Assembly (NCBI GenBank): GCA_963678675.1
Contig: OY783200.1
Span: forward strand, 19,172,190 to 19,236,189
Direction of reading: 5' to 3'
Origin: Xiphydria camelus
Lineage: Eukaryota > Arthropoda > Insecta > Hymenoptera > Xiphydriidae
Length of the DNA stretch: 64,000 bases
How positions within the stretch are numbered: position 1 is the first letter of the stretch; the number at the start of each line of letters is the position of its first letter. Made by a program: the position numbers and the translations under genes. This document shows, in pieces, positions 1 to 11,850 of this stretch. Under the pieces are notes generated by a model that searched no databases, was not told where the DNA came from, and saw nothing but the letters and a program-made list of their open reading frames with translations.

Positions 1-300
1 ATCCTCGGGGATATAGAACTTTTTAAACTTCACCCCTGTTTTCAACTACCCAAAATGGATCTTTGACCAAATTTTCAGCTTTGAGGCTCGAAACATCGAT
101 TTCAGAAGGATTTTTACTGGACTAGTCGGGTCCCGATCGGGTTTGCCCGACAAGGCCCTCATCCCCAAACCGCGTTACAAAAGTCATCTGGCCCTGGTCG
201 GGCAGCCCTGTCGGGGCCCTATCATGGATCGGGCGTGCCTCGTCGGGACCCGATGAGCGCCTTGTCCAGATTTCTACTCGGGATGGACATGTATTTGAGT
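1..300. repeat. GC-rich repeat fragment with CGGG/CCCGA motifs
   Basis: This stretch is far more GC-rich than the AT-rich sequence after it and repeats short CGGG and CCCGA strings (for example GTCGGGTCCCGATCGGG). It ends near 270-284 with ATTTCTACTCGGGA, a string that recurs almost unchanged at 21903-21915 and 46313-46325. I infer the end of a dispersed repeat family cut by the left edge of the window. No reading frame is recognisable. Confidence 0.35.
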
Positions 301-2147
301 ACTTAATATTTAGGTAAAAGCAGAGTTACGTATCTAGTTTCTCTTCTAAATAAAGTATGTACTTTTTTTAGTTAAATCAAAGATTTAAACATTCTTGAAA
401 TCACATAAGTACTTATCATTTAATCAAAAAAACCTCTTCTTAGTTTCTACATAATATATTATGACTTAGAATTGATCTTTTTTTTTCTTGTGAAATTTTG
501 GGTATGTTGAAAATTTCTTATTTCCTTCATAAATATCGATATAAGAATTTTGCAAATTCTTTGTTTGTATATTTACGGGAATAGTCCGAATAATATGAAT
601 CATTGTAGATCTTTAAATGTGGCAGATTTTTTAAATACAATAAAACTATAAAATGATATGACTAAAAATTGAGTGAAAAGGAATGCTCATTTTTGGTCGT
701 CGACAATAGTTACTAAGGGTTCGATTTCTAGTTGTACAATAATTTGACTATAATGAATGATATGAAAAAATTGCAATAGAAAAAAAATAAGAACACAAAA
801 AGCACGGAAAGGAAGAAATAAACTAGAATCATCTCACGATGACGCCGTAAGAAAATAATGGCTTTTTTTTTATAGAATGTAACGGAAATGATATTTTAAT
901 TCAGAAAATTTATTTATAAAGCAACATGATAGAGGAATCAACCTAGTGAAATCTTTCCTAACTCCCATCAGCAATGCAAATTCGTAGGAAACGACGATTC
1001 CACTCGAGGATCTCTCAAATTCTCACCGGATTGGACCTCGTTCGTAGCATACGCGCAGTGTTCAGCGCAACAGCGGCGCAGTGGTGAAACTCGGGGCGCG
1101 CAACGCGAACGTGGTCGCTGGTCCACCAACAAAGAGAGAAGTGCCCTGCTAGTGACGTTTATCATATTTTATTGCCTTTGGCCGCGAGCTTCATTGTTCG
1201 ACCGTCTGTTTTGTTTCCGGTTATTATTTGGCCACCACGCCTCTACCGCTGCCGGGCCGGGCCATTATACCCGCGCGCGATGTGCCAATGAAGTCCGAGT
1301 TACGGCTTTTCGGCCGACGATTCGAATCAGTTTAATTGCGCGACGGACGGCGGCGCGCTAACTCGGGTCGATCTGCGGCCTGGTTAGGCTCTCTGCGTTC
1401 GCGCGCATAAACGGAGAGCCGAGGGTGATATCAAAATGTGACCGCCGTTAAAAAAGGAATGATGTGGTTGATCCACTTGTATACGGGGCATTCCACACCA
1501 CTTCAGTCATTCGAAAAATGAATGTATCCCAAAAGAGGTGTCTACAATAATTTATACAACAATTTTGACAAATTGCAGACCAATCTCCCATAAATCACGG
1601 AGTAGCTTTTCACTTTTATTTTCAAAATCGAGGGCAAAGTTCTATCGGTTGTACTTTTCAAGCGAGACTTCTTTGCCGAGGAGGCTGCAATTTTCTAGCG
1701 TTACGAAAATTCTTATCGCTTGAGAGGAGTATAGCTAGGTACGTGGTGGGGGGACCGGCAGAGGAGGAGAGTATATATGGAAGGTATGTAGGTACGTTAC
1801 AAGCGATAGCGCATGCCTTGTTTTTGAGAGGGTCGGTATTGAGATTATGACCGCAGGAAATAGACGGGGTGTACTTCAAACAATAAAATACGAACAATCT
1901 TCACGATATACTCTTCCATCTTTAAATTTATATTTATTACTTTTTTAAAATACACATTTTTATTACGATATTACTGTGTGCAAGGAAAAATTTGTCTTGC
2001 ACATTTGAAACTCGCGTTACTCTATATATAACTATTGCGCCATTTGATGGAGAGTAAACTACCCCATTGAATTCTCGAGGACTATTTGAAAAGAAAAAGA
2101 TGGACACTAGTGAAGTGGAGCATGGATGAATGTTTCATATAGTTGTG
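301..2147. other. No gene seen; AT-rich sequence with a CpG-rich island
   Basis: Nothing coding is recognisable. Positions 1020-1440 form a CpG-rich island (many CGCG runs) that may be unique regulatory sequence. At 1484-1496 the string GGGGCATTCCACA recurs as GGGGCATTCCACG near 31480, next to a foldback element, so a trace of that family may lie here. Confidence 0.4.
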
Positions 2148-2532
2148 CCCAGGCGGAAAATTTCTATATAATCTGTATATGATCCATATGTGACTTTGGT
2201 CATATATAGCGCTTATATGTACATGATATCTATATTAACCATAAAGAGACTGTATATAGGTTTTCGAATGATTGTATAATCCATATGAGGAGCAGACTTT
2301 CAAAAAGCAGTTGCCCATATTAGTATTTTTTTCAGGAGAGGCCAAAAACTGCCCTTCTTTTAGGAAATAACATTAAGCTTTCAAACTTATGCAAGAAATT
2401 GCGAATATGGACAAACTGCGTTTTGAAAGTCTGCTCCTCATATATAGTATGTATATAATTAATAAGGAAATCATATATAATTTATACATGACCAAAATCA
2501 CACATATGGGTCATATAGTTTCTTTCTACCTG
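2148..2532. mobile_element. A/T-rich inverted-repeat element (TATATA family), copy 1
   Basis: The left end CCCAGGCGGAAAATTTC, followed by a block with CCATATGTGACTTTGGTCAT, is mirrored at the right end (ATGACC, then CATATGGGTCATATAG, then a TTTCTACCTG end). A second internal pair of arms (about 2283-2310 and 2417-2443, core TTTTGAAAGTCTGCTCCTCAT) makes the middle fold back too. No coding capacity is visible. The similar left end at 4793 places both in one MITE family. Confidence 0.6.
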
Positions 2533-3304
2533 AAGTCTAACTCCTACATTCCAGAAAATTTCCAGCTAATTTGGTGGCGCGAAATTCCTATCCAAGCTCG
2601 CCCTGAGAATTTTCTTTCACCAGCGTTGGCTGCCCCATCGACGACGTTGTGTTGCACGAATAGCGTCGGGACAAAAGGAAAACCAGCCGTCGAGCAACGG
2701 TTGAGTGTTTTCCGGTTTGATTAAAATCAGAAATGATTTATTCCCAGGCGCGATCCCCTCTTCCTCCTCTCCCCTCTTCTCCCTCTTCCACCATTCCATT
2801 CTCAATCTCTTCCACACGCCCCAGCAGTCCACGGATCCGATCCCGACCTCGATCCCCTAACCCCGGGTTGAATCTATTATATTACCTGCTGTTTTCTAGA
2901 TCAGCCGGCAGGAAGCAGTCACCGTTTTTTTACCCTTTCCTTTCATCTTCCGGAGGGGGTCAGTCGTATTTACGGATGCCTTATACATTCTGTCCCAGAT
3001 TGACCAGGCTTCTTCGCCTCGACTTCTTCATTCCACTCCCATATTATATCCTCTATTTCTTCCTTCGTAATTTCTCATTTGGAATAAATTTCTTGAAACC
3101 TGCCCCCTTGGCTGTTAAATATTTTTATTCGGAGTTTTTGTAGATTGATTTGAACATATAATTGTATTAGGTATATATAAATATATAAGAAAATTAATCT
3201 ATTTTTTTAATTTAGAGGAAACTTAAATTAAGTCGAATCAATCGTAATGAAATCAATGCGTAATTATGATCATTGAGAATTTTTATTAACTCTTTTTTAA
3301 TTGC
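2533..3304. other. No gene seen; pyrimidine-rich stretch
   Basis: Positions 2745-2820 are rich in CCTC and TTCC on the plus strand. The rest is ordinary AT-rich sequence. A 136-codon open frame at 2733-3143 has no recognisable domain and is compositionally biased, so I do not call it a gene. Confidence 0.4.
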
Positions 3305-3722
3305 CGATAGAAGCAAGTTATATTACAGTTGTAAAATGTTATGTAACATGAACATTAATTTAACAAATGAATGTCACATTTACGTCGAACGATACAAAAA
3401 TTACGGATTATACTACAGTAGGTACTGAAACTGAGTGAAAAATTGTATGTAACATAACCGTTACGAATAGCGAACAAATGTTATATTCATGTCGAGCAAT
3501 GCAAATATTATGAATTATTTTACAGTTTTGAAGTTACGTGTAAAATTCTATGCATCACATAAACGTAACAGATAGCTTACAAATGTTATATGCATGTCGT
3601 ATGAGGCAAATATTGTGAATTATATTACAAGTTTGAAATTAAGTAGGACATTTTATGTAACATAAGCGTTATACACGTAGTGAATAAATACCATATTCAC
3701 GCTGAACGTATTATAAATTCAT
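3305..3722. repeat. Diverged tandem repeat, period about 105 bp, about four units
   Basis: Units begin with TGTAACAT or variants near 3342, 3449, 3551 and 3656, spacings of 107, 102 and 105 bp. Each unit carries in the same order a TAAC..TTAC block, an AAATGTTATATTCATGTCG-like block and a TATTATGAATTATTTTACAG-like block. The units are well diverged. The string GTAACAGATAGCTTA inside unit 3 also occurs at about 16763, so the unit is related to a dispersed repeat. Confidence 0.7.
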
Positions 3723-4612
3723 CTGTGGAGTTATCGCAAATGAAAAGAAGATACTTTTGACGAACAGAACACGATGATTTTTAAAAGCTCGCAGCAGAAT
3801 TATTACGGACTGTTCCAATTTACCGGGAGATTCTCGGGGCTGCTTCTTCTTTTTCCACGATCCAACGTCGCGAGTTCTTCCTCCGAAGCGAAATATAACA
3901 AGTTTTACATCTCGCAGGTGCTTGAAATTACTTCCCCGGGTTCCTGACTCTTTAATTTGGTACCAAACGTTTCGTCCCCTCGGTGTTCATCCTTCGAAGC
4001 ATTACTTCATTACGCCTTACCCGCGCAACTCTTATATTAGAGAAACGGCTTGTCGCCCGTCCCATCCAAGTCCGGACTGCGCGAGCGACGGTGGCAGCAG
4101 CTTTACACATGCGTTATTCATTCATCTCGTCGGATATTTATGGAATTTTAATGATTATTGATCGATAGCTCGCCCTATAGTCGCCACATCCCTCTATCGC
4201 TCGCTCCCTCGCGAGGGAGGTGCTCTCGTGAAAGTCATTTTTCTACGCAGGAAAACGGGGCAGTCTTGCTCTATAATAGTGAGCCTCGTAATTGCCGCTA
4301 TTACAACGATACGATCTCGAAATAGATACGAGTATATTCCCATACGCGCGTTTCTAGGTGGAGTGAAATAGACATACCAGAATCTCATGGAACGATAGGT
4401 AATTTTAAAATGAAGTGGGATGTTAAGAATTTGAAGTTTTCGTGATGATTATCTGTCATTAATCTTATTATATTAGCATTATTATAACTCTTAATCACCA
4501 ATCGAGTCGCAGATAAATTTATTTAGCTTAAAATGGTGATGCTTTTTAGCAAACGTTGCAGTTTGTTTGAGAAGGGCGAATGATAAATTGATACTGAAAA
4601 ATGTTAACCCTG
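3723..4612. other. No gene seen
   Basis: Mixed-composition sequence with a moderately CpG-rich stretch at 3810-4340. Two overlapping short open frames at 3922-4168 show no recognisable domain. Nothing else supported. Confidence 0.4.
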
Positions 4613-4759
4613 CATGGAAGGAGAAAAAATTGTTGTGGCAACCATACATTGTTGTCATAACTATTCGAGTTTGGTAATCAATACCAGTTCATCACAATTG
4701 TAGCAATAATGAAGAGTTGTGACAGAAATGGTTGCCACAGTCACTTCTTTTCATTCCGT
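4613..4759. mobile_element. Palindromic MITE family B (ATAGTTGT family), copy 1
   Basis: Short hairpin-forming element built from GTTGTGGCAACC and GTTGCCAC arms around a core CATAACTATTCGAGTTTGGT. Related copies lie at 11690-11850, 23765-24003, 40146-40322 and 54148-54358, with a partial one near 4951-5066. All share ATTCGAGTTTGGTAATCA or close variants and no coding sequence. Confidence 0.55.
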
Positions 4760-4792
4760 GTGAGGCTTAATTAAATATTTATCTTAATTCGC

Positions 4793-5066
4793 CAGGCGGA
4801 AAAGTTCTATATATATAGTTTGTATATATATTCCACATATGGATTTGGTTCTATACGAATTATATATGATTTATATGAAAACTACATAGGTATAGACTAC
4901 ATATGGGTTATTTTAATTTTTTGAATCTTTGTATAATCATTCAAAGAAAAAATATATAGTTGTGGAACTATTCAAGTTCGGTAATCAGCACTGATTTTTT
5001 ATAAATATTACAAGAATTCTTTTTAGTTCCGGCCACTAAAGGTTATAGTGACGAACATAAAAAGTA
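4793..5066. mobile_element. Partial TATATA-family end followed by a partial family B copy
   Basis: The left part starts with CCAGGCGGAAAAGTTCTATA, matching the terminus at 2150, then runs through TATATA-rich sequence to about 4950. It passes directly into TATATAGTTGTGGAACTATTC and AAGTTCGGTAATCAGCACTG, which match family B. Neither has its opposite end, so this is a truncated or rearranged pair. Confidence 0.45.
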
Positions 5067-5923
5067 ATTCACGACTATGTTGAACTGTCTCAATGTATAA
5101 TAAAAAAGCGGAGTTTTCTTTAAAAAAACTAACAATCTGATGGTTCATTATCTTAATTACCTAATCGTTAGAATATTTCTTTCTGTGTATTTTCTAATTC
5201 ATACATCTTTTTCATTGAAAATTGCCAATTATTGTCGTAATGCCAATATAGTACGAATTTTCCTGCTTTCATTAGTTCTAAATTTCTTGAAGAATCTTTT
5301 TACCATGTTTAAAAAAGGGGCGATCAACATAAATGAATGTAAGAAGCAAAAGTATGTTTACGAGATGCAGTAGAAAGTGTGGTGAAGTAATATCTTTCTC
5401 TCTTTTTCCAGCTGCGGGGGAATGGCGTTACTTAATTCGAGGAAAAATTCCACTTATACCGGAACAATGCTTCGTTTACGGGGTGTCGCTTCAAGATACA
5501 AGTCCAGGGCTTTAATAGGGCCCGTGTTTTAGACCGCCCGTTCAGCTCGGTGCGGTCGGGCTCGAGCACTCGCGAGCGAAGCGAACGAGAGACGATGTTA
5601 ATTATTTTTACGAAATTGCCTCTGCTTCCAGGGAGTTTCTCGGGCAAGTGTAAGAACTCCTTTTTCGGGCGCGACGAAGCCTTCGAGCGCACCGCGAACG
5701 GTCGCGGAACGTTCGAATGGGAAGAGAATTCTAAAGCATTTGGAATGTGAAGAAAAATTGGCATCCGCTAAGAAATACGTTTAATTTGTAAAACATAATT
5801 GCGATATTTTGAATTTTTAATCGCAATTACAATGCACTGATATATTTGAACAAAACGATCGTTAATTAAGCTTTTAAAAATCAGGTGAAACAAAGTTTTA
5901 AAATTGATAAAAAAATGAATGCG
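5067..5923. other. No gene seen; CpG-rich island at 5520-5720
   Basis: The block at about 5520-5720 is GC- and CpG-rich, with near-palindromic CGAGCACTCGCGAGCGAAGCG. Open frames on both strands over it carry no recognised domain. It may be regulatory, but nothing here proves it. Confidence 0.35.
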
Positions 5924-6032
5924 CTGCAGCTGTGCGTATTAGAAGTAAAACTTCAGAAATCCCTCTATCCTTCGATCGGTCTTTCTTAGTCAGGGATCTT
6001 TGAAGTTTCACTTCTAACGCGCGTGGCTGCCA
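5924..6032. repeat. About 110-bp hairpin element
   Basis: Arms of roughly 40 bp: the left arm contains TTAGAAGTAAAACTTCAGAA and ends in ATCCCT, and the right arm contains AGGGATCTTTGAAGTTTCAC then TTCTAA and CGCGTGGCTGCCA. The arms pair with few mismatches around a short loop. A relative of the right arm recurs at 6398-6442. Confidence 0.55.
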
Positions 6033-6300
6033 CACGGAAAAAAAAATAGTTTTAGCGAAGTTTAAATTGGTTGAAAGATTTTTCTCGTGATTGCAAAAAT
6101 AAGTATTATGATAGCAAGTATTTTTGTAATCGTAGCAAATATAGCTGCACTTGTAATAAAATTTATTGTAGTAAAAATACTTGCTGTATCAACAAATACA
6201 TTTGCAGAAATAATAGAAAAAGTGTAGCTGTTTCAATGAAAGTAAAACAGTTATATAGAATTGCGATTGCTAGTAAAAACTATTACAGTCCAGAGTAACA
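6033..6300. repeat. Low-complexity GTA/TGTAAT-rich stretch
   Basis: Begins with CACGGAAAAAAAAATAG, a string type common at insect MITE ends, then repeats irregular TGTAATAAAA, GTAGTAAAAATA and similar strings. An open plus frame here translates to a biased K/C/N/Y-rich peptide and looks like a by-product of composition. Confidence 0.35.
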
Positions 6301-6397
6301 TTTTTCCTACTTTAATAAATTACATAATTGTTTAAAAAATCTTACTATCGTAACGATATTACTTAATTATTAATAATCCACCGCGCTAATTAGTAGA

Positions 6398-6442
6398 GAA
6401 ATTGAACTATACTTCTCTCTAACTCGCACGGCTGCCACGCAC
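6398..6442. repeat. Half copy of the 5924-6032 hairpin element
   Basis: Contains ACTTCTCTCTAACTCGCACG and GGCTGCCACGCA, matching the right arm of the hairpin at 5924-6032. The left arm is absent. Confidence 0.4.
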
Positions 6443-8284
6443 CTATTTTGCTTTAACACATTTTTCTTTTCTCTTGAAAGACCTTAGTTTTGGAACTTAC
6501 AACGTTTTGGAAAATGTATTTTTCATATGTACCTATATAGCGGAAGTTAGATAATTAAAATCGTTATTGGTGCTGAAACAAATATCTTTTCTAAAAATTT
6601 GAATCAATTTTCTTAATACAGGGACAAGATTTAATACTACACTAAGAAAAGAAAAACACTTGGTCAATTTAATCAAAATCTCTGAGACGACAATCAAACC
6701 ATTTGGTGAAATATGAATCCTTTATCCGCGTTCGAAATGATACTCATTTATTCTATTTTATTATGTTATTTACGAAGACAAATTTTCTTAAAGAGAAAAC
6801 TGTTTGTCGTCTCTAGCGTTACGAAAAATGTAGTACTATGTATTGGGACCGTGCAACTGCTTGGAGGAGATACGGCGAACGATCGTGCGCAACTAGTGGT
6901 GAAGGCTTGAAGTAAGTCGGCACGTCTCTCCACACCTATAATACGTTGACTGCCAGCCACCACCGCTGCCGGGTTAAAGTACATTGCCGGGTGCCGGCAT
7001 TATATGGCAGTCAACGTGTCTGAAGGTGAATAAACCAGCCCCCTAAATGTTATACTTACTGTTTATTGCAATTCTATACTCATAAATAATTGCTATAAAA
7101 TACACCTGATGAAAAACATTCATATTGTTGTTCACTAATTGGTTTTGCCGAGGATTTCTATATTCTTATCGTATTTGGTACTGTATAAAAGTGCCGATTT
7201 TTCGCCGACTACTGCCACCAGGTGTCACTGTACGGGTGTTGCACGGTCCGAATAGCTTCGGCCTACTAATGCATAGGTACTCGAGGATGAGGAGTGAGGT
7301 GCTCGGCGTCTTCATTGTAGCTAGCGAAGGCCCCACTCCTGAGCGTTGCACTTTTCGTTACGTTTCCATATTCGTTATGCTCTGATGAGTCATCGCCTCG
7401 GCTTACCCTACCAGCTGTAAAGAAGTTTCACTTTAAAAATTCTAATATTTCAAATTAAATGGCCAAATAAAAATAGCGTCGCTGCATAGAAATACTTTTT
7501 CCGTCGGATCAACGTTTAAATATGCCTCGGAAAATACAAAAAGACATTGCTATTTTAATTTCCGGTTTATAGCATTAATCTCTCTTCCTCTGAATGCTTC
7601 AGTAACTTTATTCTAATTGATTTCATTGCAATGTACCTGCATCCAAGAATGCAGCTTGTAATAATATCAATGCAAAACTGCTACGAGAAACGGAAATGTA
7701 AGTATATATTGCAATTTTATTCTTTATTCTTATATTCTATATTCCATTCACCTTTTTCATGTCTCATTGCACCTTCTAACAAGCTACTTACAAGCGCGGA
7801 CACACGAGATAACGAGAGACACCTCACCCATCAAAGGGGAATCTCTCCATTGCCATACAAAAAGATGAAATTGTCGAGCCATTTTCTAAATTTTTGAACA
7901 ACTGTGTACTTTAAAACGAGCGAGAAAAACCTTAGTGACGTCAGTGGTGTAACAAATAACATTGTAACATATGTATGCAATCCCACTAAACATAGAATAA
8001 CGATTATATTGCAGATACGTTACAACTTTCCTCTGTTATATTGCACATGTATTGCAGTTATTTAATAATTGCGCTATTAAACTGTTATATAATTGCTTCG
8101 AAAATTATAATATAACAATTCTACAACCTTCACCTTGTGCTCTCTGCAGTGGATCTACGATTGAATGATGTTCAGATGATCTTGCAAGTAAATAATAACA
8201 TTTAGATTTATTTCTAGAAATTTAATTCGGAGATGAAATTGAGTACAAGGATTTGAATGGTTATTTAACATTCCTAAATGTTCA
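6443..8284. other. No gene seen apart from a 75-bp hairpin
   Basis: Ordinary AT-rich sequence. Short open frames such as 7125-7385 have no recognised domain. The only structure I can support is the hairpin at 6943-7017. Confidence 0.4.
6943..7017. repeat. Small hairpin with ACGTTGACTGCCA arms
   Basis: ACGTTGACTGCCA (6943-6955) is exactly inverted as TGGCAGTCAACGT (7005-7017) around a 49-bp GC-rich loop that contains CTGCCGGG and GCCGGGTGCCGGC. It looks like a minimal MITE or MITE relic. A similar string, CACGTTGGCTACCA, occurs once near 36828 directly after TTAA. Confidence 0.5.
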
Positions 8285-8460
8285 TCGTAACTTAACAGTT
8301 ACGATGACGTAACTTAATAGTTACGTAAATATCACAAAACTGTTACCTAATTGTCATGCAACTGTCACGGAATTGTAAGGCAACTGTTATGTAATTGTTA
8401 CATAACTGTCACGTAATTGTAACGTAACTGTTATGTCATTTTTACGTAACTGTTATTATC
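8285..8460. repeat. Degenerate short tandem repeat of GTAACTGTTA type
   Basis: About fifteen near-copies of an 11-12 bp unit (CGTAACTGTTA, TGTAATTGTTAC, CATAACTGTCAC) lie head to tail. The unit is itself partly palindromic. Related sparse clusters occur at 16741-16860 and 61305-61400. Confidence 0.6.
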
Positions 8461-8802
8461 TCTATTTTTCAAATGTGAACTATTGTGCCCAAAATTGATT
8501 GAAGGTCAGCTAGAAGTTCATCTTACAATAAAACAGGATGGAGTTTTATTACACTGAACAAAAATATATGCACGACTTTGAGGCAACCTTCGCGAAAGAC
8601 ACCAAGAAAAAATCTATTCCATACGCCTGTACTATTCCTTTATAACGTAATCAAATTTCAGTTCAAGAAGTTCTTCGTGCGAATAGAGCGTTAGAAATAT
8701 CTCGGCACGACGACATTTCACTCACTCACCCCGGATAGGAAATACAACAGACGCGATGGGGGTGTCTCGCTTTCTCGTTTTTCGAGTCGACTGCAGTTGA
8801 TA

Positions 8803-9137
8803 CGAATAGAAAGTGAGAGAAAAAGAGAGTTGTGGAGGGACGGTGGGACGGAGGGGCGGAGGGAGAGTGGGAGGGGGAGGGGGAGGGGGGAGGGTGGAAG
8901 AAAAAGAGAGGGGGCGAGAGGAGAGGGAGGGGAGTGGGTGAACGGAGAAAGGTGAGAAGGGGAGAGGGGGAGAAGGGAAAAGAGAAAGGAATATAGCGTG
9001 AGGGCGGGGAGGGGGAGAGGGGGGAAGCACGGAGGAAGAGAAAGAGAGTGGAGAGAGGGGGAGAGAGGGCGAGACGGGAAGGGTAATAGAGGGAGGGGGA
9101 GAGGGGAGAAGGGGATGTTGAGAGGGAGAGAGGGGGA
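8803..9137. repeat. Polypurine tract of about 330 bp (GGAGAG-rich)
   Basis: The plus strand is nearly all G and A, with GGGGGAGAG-type units and only scattered pyrimidines. Long open frames on both strands (up to 178 codons on minus, rich in Pro, Ser and Leu) follow from this composition and should not be read as genes. Such tracts can form triplex DNA. Confidence 0.8.
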
Positions 9138-10204
9138 TATAAGCCAGTCACACCCATTTCCGGTAGATTTGCAATTTTTCGCGAGACAATTTTTCCGCTT
9201 TTCCGTAGCAATCAATGCAGAAGCGCGAGCGGGAGCAAGACCTTTGACCCCCACCCCTCAACACTGGAGCCCGTGATTGTCGATGATTTCGAACGATAAA
9301 GAACTGACTATTTTTTCTCCTTGCATTTCTCGCGCGCGGCGCCCGAGTGCAACGACGGGAGATTTTTCATCCCGCCCCTCGTCAGTTATCACCTTCCGTC
9401 TCATTCGTCGTTCGGCGCGTGCTCGCCTAGCGGAATTGCATGAAATATTCCGCTCGAGAGGTGGAAATTACCCCATAATAATCGAAAGTGATTGCGAAGC
9501 GAGTAATGTGCTAAGGTGTGCTTTTTGCGCGAATGCATGGGCTGCTTTTTTGGTTCGGAGTAACGCTAAATATGAAGCGAAATATTAGGTCTTTTTTTTC
9601 TGGAGAATACGTTTCGTTCGATATTTTCGAAAAAAAAAAAATATTTTTTAAGCTCAAGTGTACCTACTTCGACAAAATCTTTTTAGCTTTATCGAGAAAG
9701 TAGTGCGTGAGAATGTAGTCGTTTGAACTACTGAATCTTTAAGTATAATTATTAAATATTATTTCGCTTCAATGTGGGGAGTAATTATTATTAGGCAATT
9801 ATTTCGTCTCGAATGAGCGGCATTCGATATACGAAATATTCAGCCTATGGACGACGAAAATTACTTTGAAGTCGAGTTAGTAATCAAGACTAATTGCAGA
9901 CGGAGCAATGCGAGAGATTTATAGACCTCCATATGAGAAAATATAGTACATATAACATTTCAGTTCCGCTTCGATCTTGAATTAATCATTCTACACGGAG
10001 AGAATTTTCCTGTAAAGATTACTATGAAATCCGCTGTAATCGTAGGGCATAACATTTTTGTATGTATTGCAGCGGTTCGAAAGTATTGAGTTTCACTTGA
10101 AAGAATATCATACGCAACGTAAAATTTGTCTATCCCACCGAATAATTTAATTTACGGTACAGCGCATATTATTATTATATCGACCGATTCCAGAAAAAAA
10201 CAAA
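9138..10204. other. No gene seen
   Basis: Mixed sequence with GC-richer 9190-9560. Open frames at 9277-9588 show no recognised domain. At about 9994 CACGGAGAGAATTTTCCTG resembles a common insect MITE terminus, without a partner I can find. Confidence 0.35.
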
Positions 10205-10350
10205 TACCTTTTCTCTATCATTGTAGAACATAGAAACTCGTTGCTATGCAAGAAAATAATATCGTAAATCACATCGGTGACAGCAAAGACTAACGATGTT
10301 CCTTTGCATAGCAACGAGCTACGATGTTTCTCAATGACAGTGAAAAGATA
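10205..10350. repeat. Hairpin element of about 146 bp
   Basis: Left arm 10205-10252 includes CTCGTTGCTATGCAA. The right arm, about 10302-10350, includes TTGCATAGCAACGAG and continues the pairing outward (TACCTTTTCTCTATCATTG against CAATGACAGTGAAAAGATA). The loop is about 50 bp. No coding sequence. Confidence 0.65.
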
Positions 10351-11689
10351 CGTGCTTTTTTTTTGGTACCGGTCAACATGTCTGCGTAGCATTCACCACT
10401 CTCTTTCATTTTCAAATCGAATTTTCTCAGCTCACCTATAAATACCGAGAAATCAGAAGATATGATAAGTATAGGGCGTGATAAAGGACAACTTCATCAA
10501 ATTTTACAGTGCACTTCCTAAGATTGTGATAGTCAATTTTTACAGTGCACTTCTTAAAAATTGTGATATTCAATTTTTACGGTGCAAACCATGCAATTTA
10601 TGTACCTACAACATTTCAACTTTTGCTAACAATAACGACAAAATTATTTTGTGATCCACAGAAGGTATAGTGATGCCAACTTGTCCTATAATATTTTTTA
10701 CAGAGAAATTCTCTCCATATACAAGTTCTCTACTGAATATCCAAAATATATTTCACCTGCAGTTCTCAATGAAACGTGTCGATTAATATTTTCCTTGCGT
10801 AAATAAAAATAAACACTGATCTCAGTTTTCTTTCACGGAAACACCAGCAATATTTCTAAAACGTTCAATGCCCTACAACAACAACGTCTCCTTCAATTGT
10901 ATCTTTCGTGACACTTATGAAATGTTTATGCAACGTAGAATTATTTGTTTCGTAAATTTAACGTTACATTTACATCACAAAAGAAACGATTTCTCGAAAT
11001 GTTACTGTAATATTAAATCTCATGTTCCAAAAATAATTCTAATAAGTTTTTGAAACGAAACAGGAAAACTATTTAATATAATCTAAAAATGGGCAAAATT
11101 TAGCTTCACCGCGCGAAGAAAAAGACATCGAAAATCTGATCCTTATACATACGCGATCGCAATGCGATTCGCAGTACGCAGCTCCAAGAGAGAGCCCCGT
11201 GGCCACGAATGCGAAGGGGGCGGGTTTTTCGTCGGAAAGACAATTTTTCTCGGTGAGAGCGCACGCACGCCTCTGGCATTATCCGACCCCGACCGAAATC
11301 GGATGAGGCCCAAATAGGAAGGGTGAAAGAAGTCGAGGGCCCAGAGAAATTAGTCCTCACAAAGAGTCCAGAAACGATTTCAAGCATTACATTGTGCATC
11401 CCGCCATTCCTTAATTAATTACACACATACACACAAGAATAAGAACATTATGATTTTAATGTCATCTATTTTTTATTTTAAAATAAAATGAAGCCAACAC
11501 TTTAATCTATTTTTAATTTAAAAATGATATTCGATTAATTTATTCTACAAATCAATTTTGGATCACATCCAGAACGATCACGATTTATTCGAAATGGCGT
11601 CAAATTTTTCACTCCGGATCGTTTTTTCAATTTGTAACTCATTATGTTTATACCGTCAACATTTTCAGCATATTATTAGAGTACATGGA
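10351..11689. other. No gene seen
   Basis: AT-rich, with one internal duplication: TTTTACAGTGCACTTCCTAAG (about 10502) recurs as TTTTACAGTGCACTTCTTAA about 37 bp later, with a third partial unit TTTTTACGGTGCA. A GC-richer block lies at 11105-11400. No recognised frame. Confidence 0.4.
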
Positions 11690-11850
11690 AAGAAAAAAAG
11701 CTAATTGTGATAATTATTTTGGCCATAACTAATTGAGTTTGATATTTAGCTAAAAATGGTTGTGCCGATAGCAATAAACTGCTGTTGATTACAAAACTGG
11801 AATAGTTGTGGTCAAAATAGTTGCCAAAACCGCTTCTTCCTTTCAGTCAA
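11690..11850. mobile_element. Palindromic MITE family B, copy 2
   Basis: Shares with the other copies the layout of a GATAATTATTTTGGCCATAA arm, an ATTGAGTTTGATATTTAGC core and a mirrored GTTGTGGTCAAAATAGTTGCC arm. Flanked by GAAAGAAAA and by TTCCTTTCAG. Non-coding. Confidence 0.5.

Noticed and set aside
6071..6298. 75-codon Lys/Cys/Tyr-rich plus frame
   Set aside because: It follows from irregular TGTAAT/GTAGTA repeats in the DNA.
8718..9276. Open frames of up to 178 codons on minus and 92 on plus
   Set aside because: They arise from the polypurine tract. The peptides are Pro/Ser/Leu or Gly/Arg/Glu low-complexity, overlap in several frames and show no domain.
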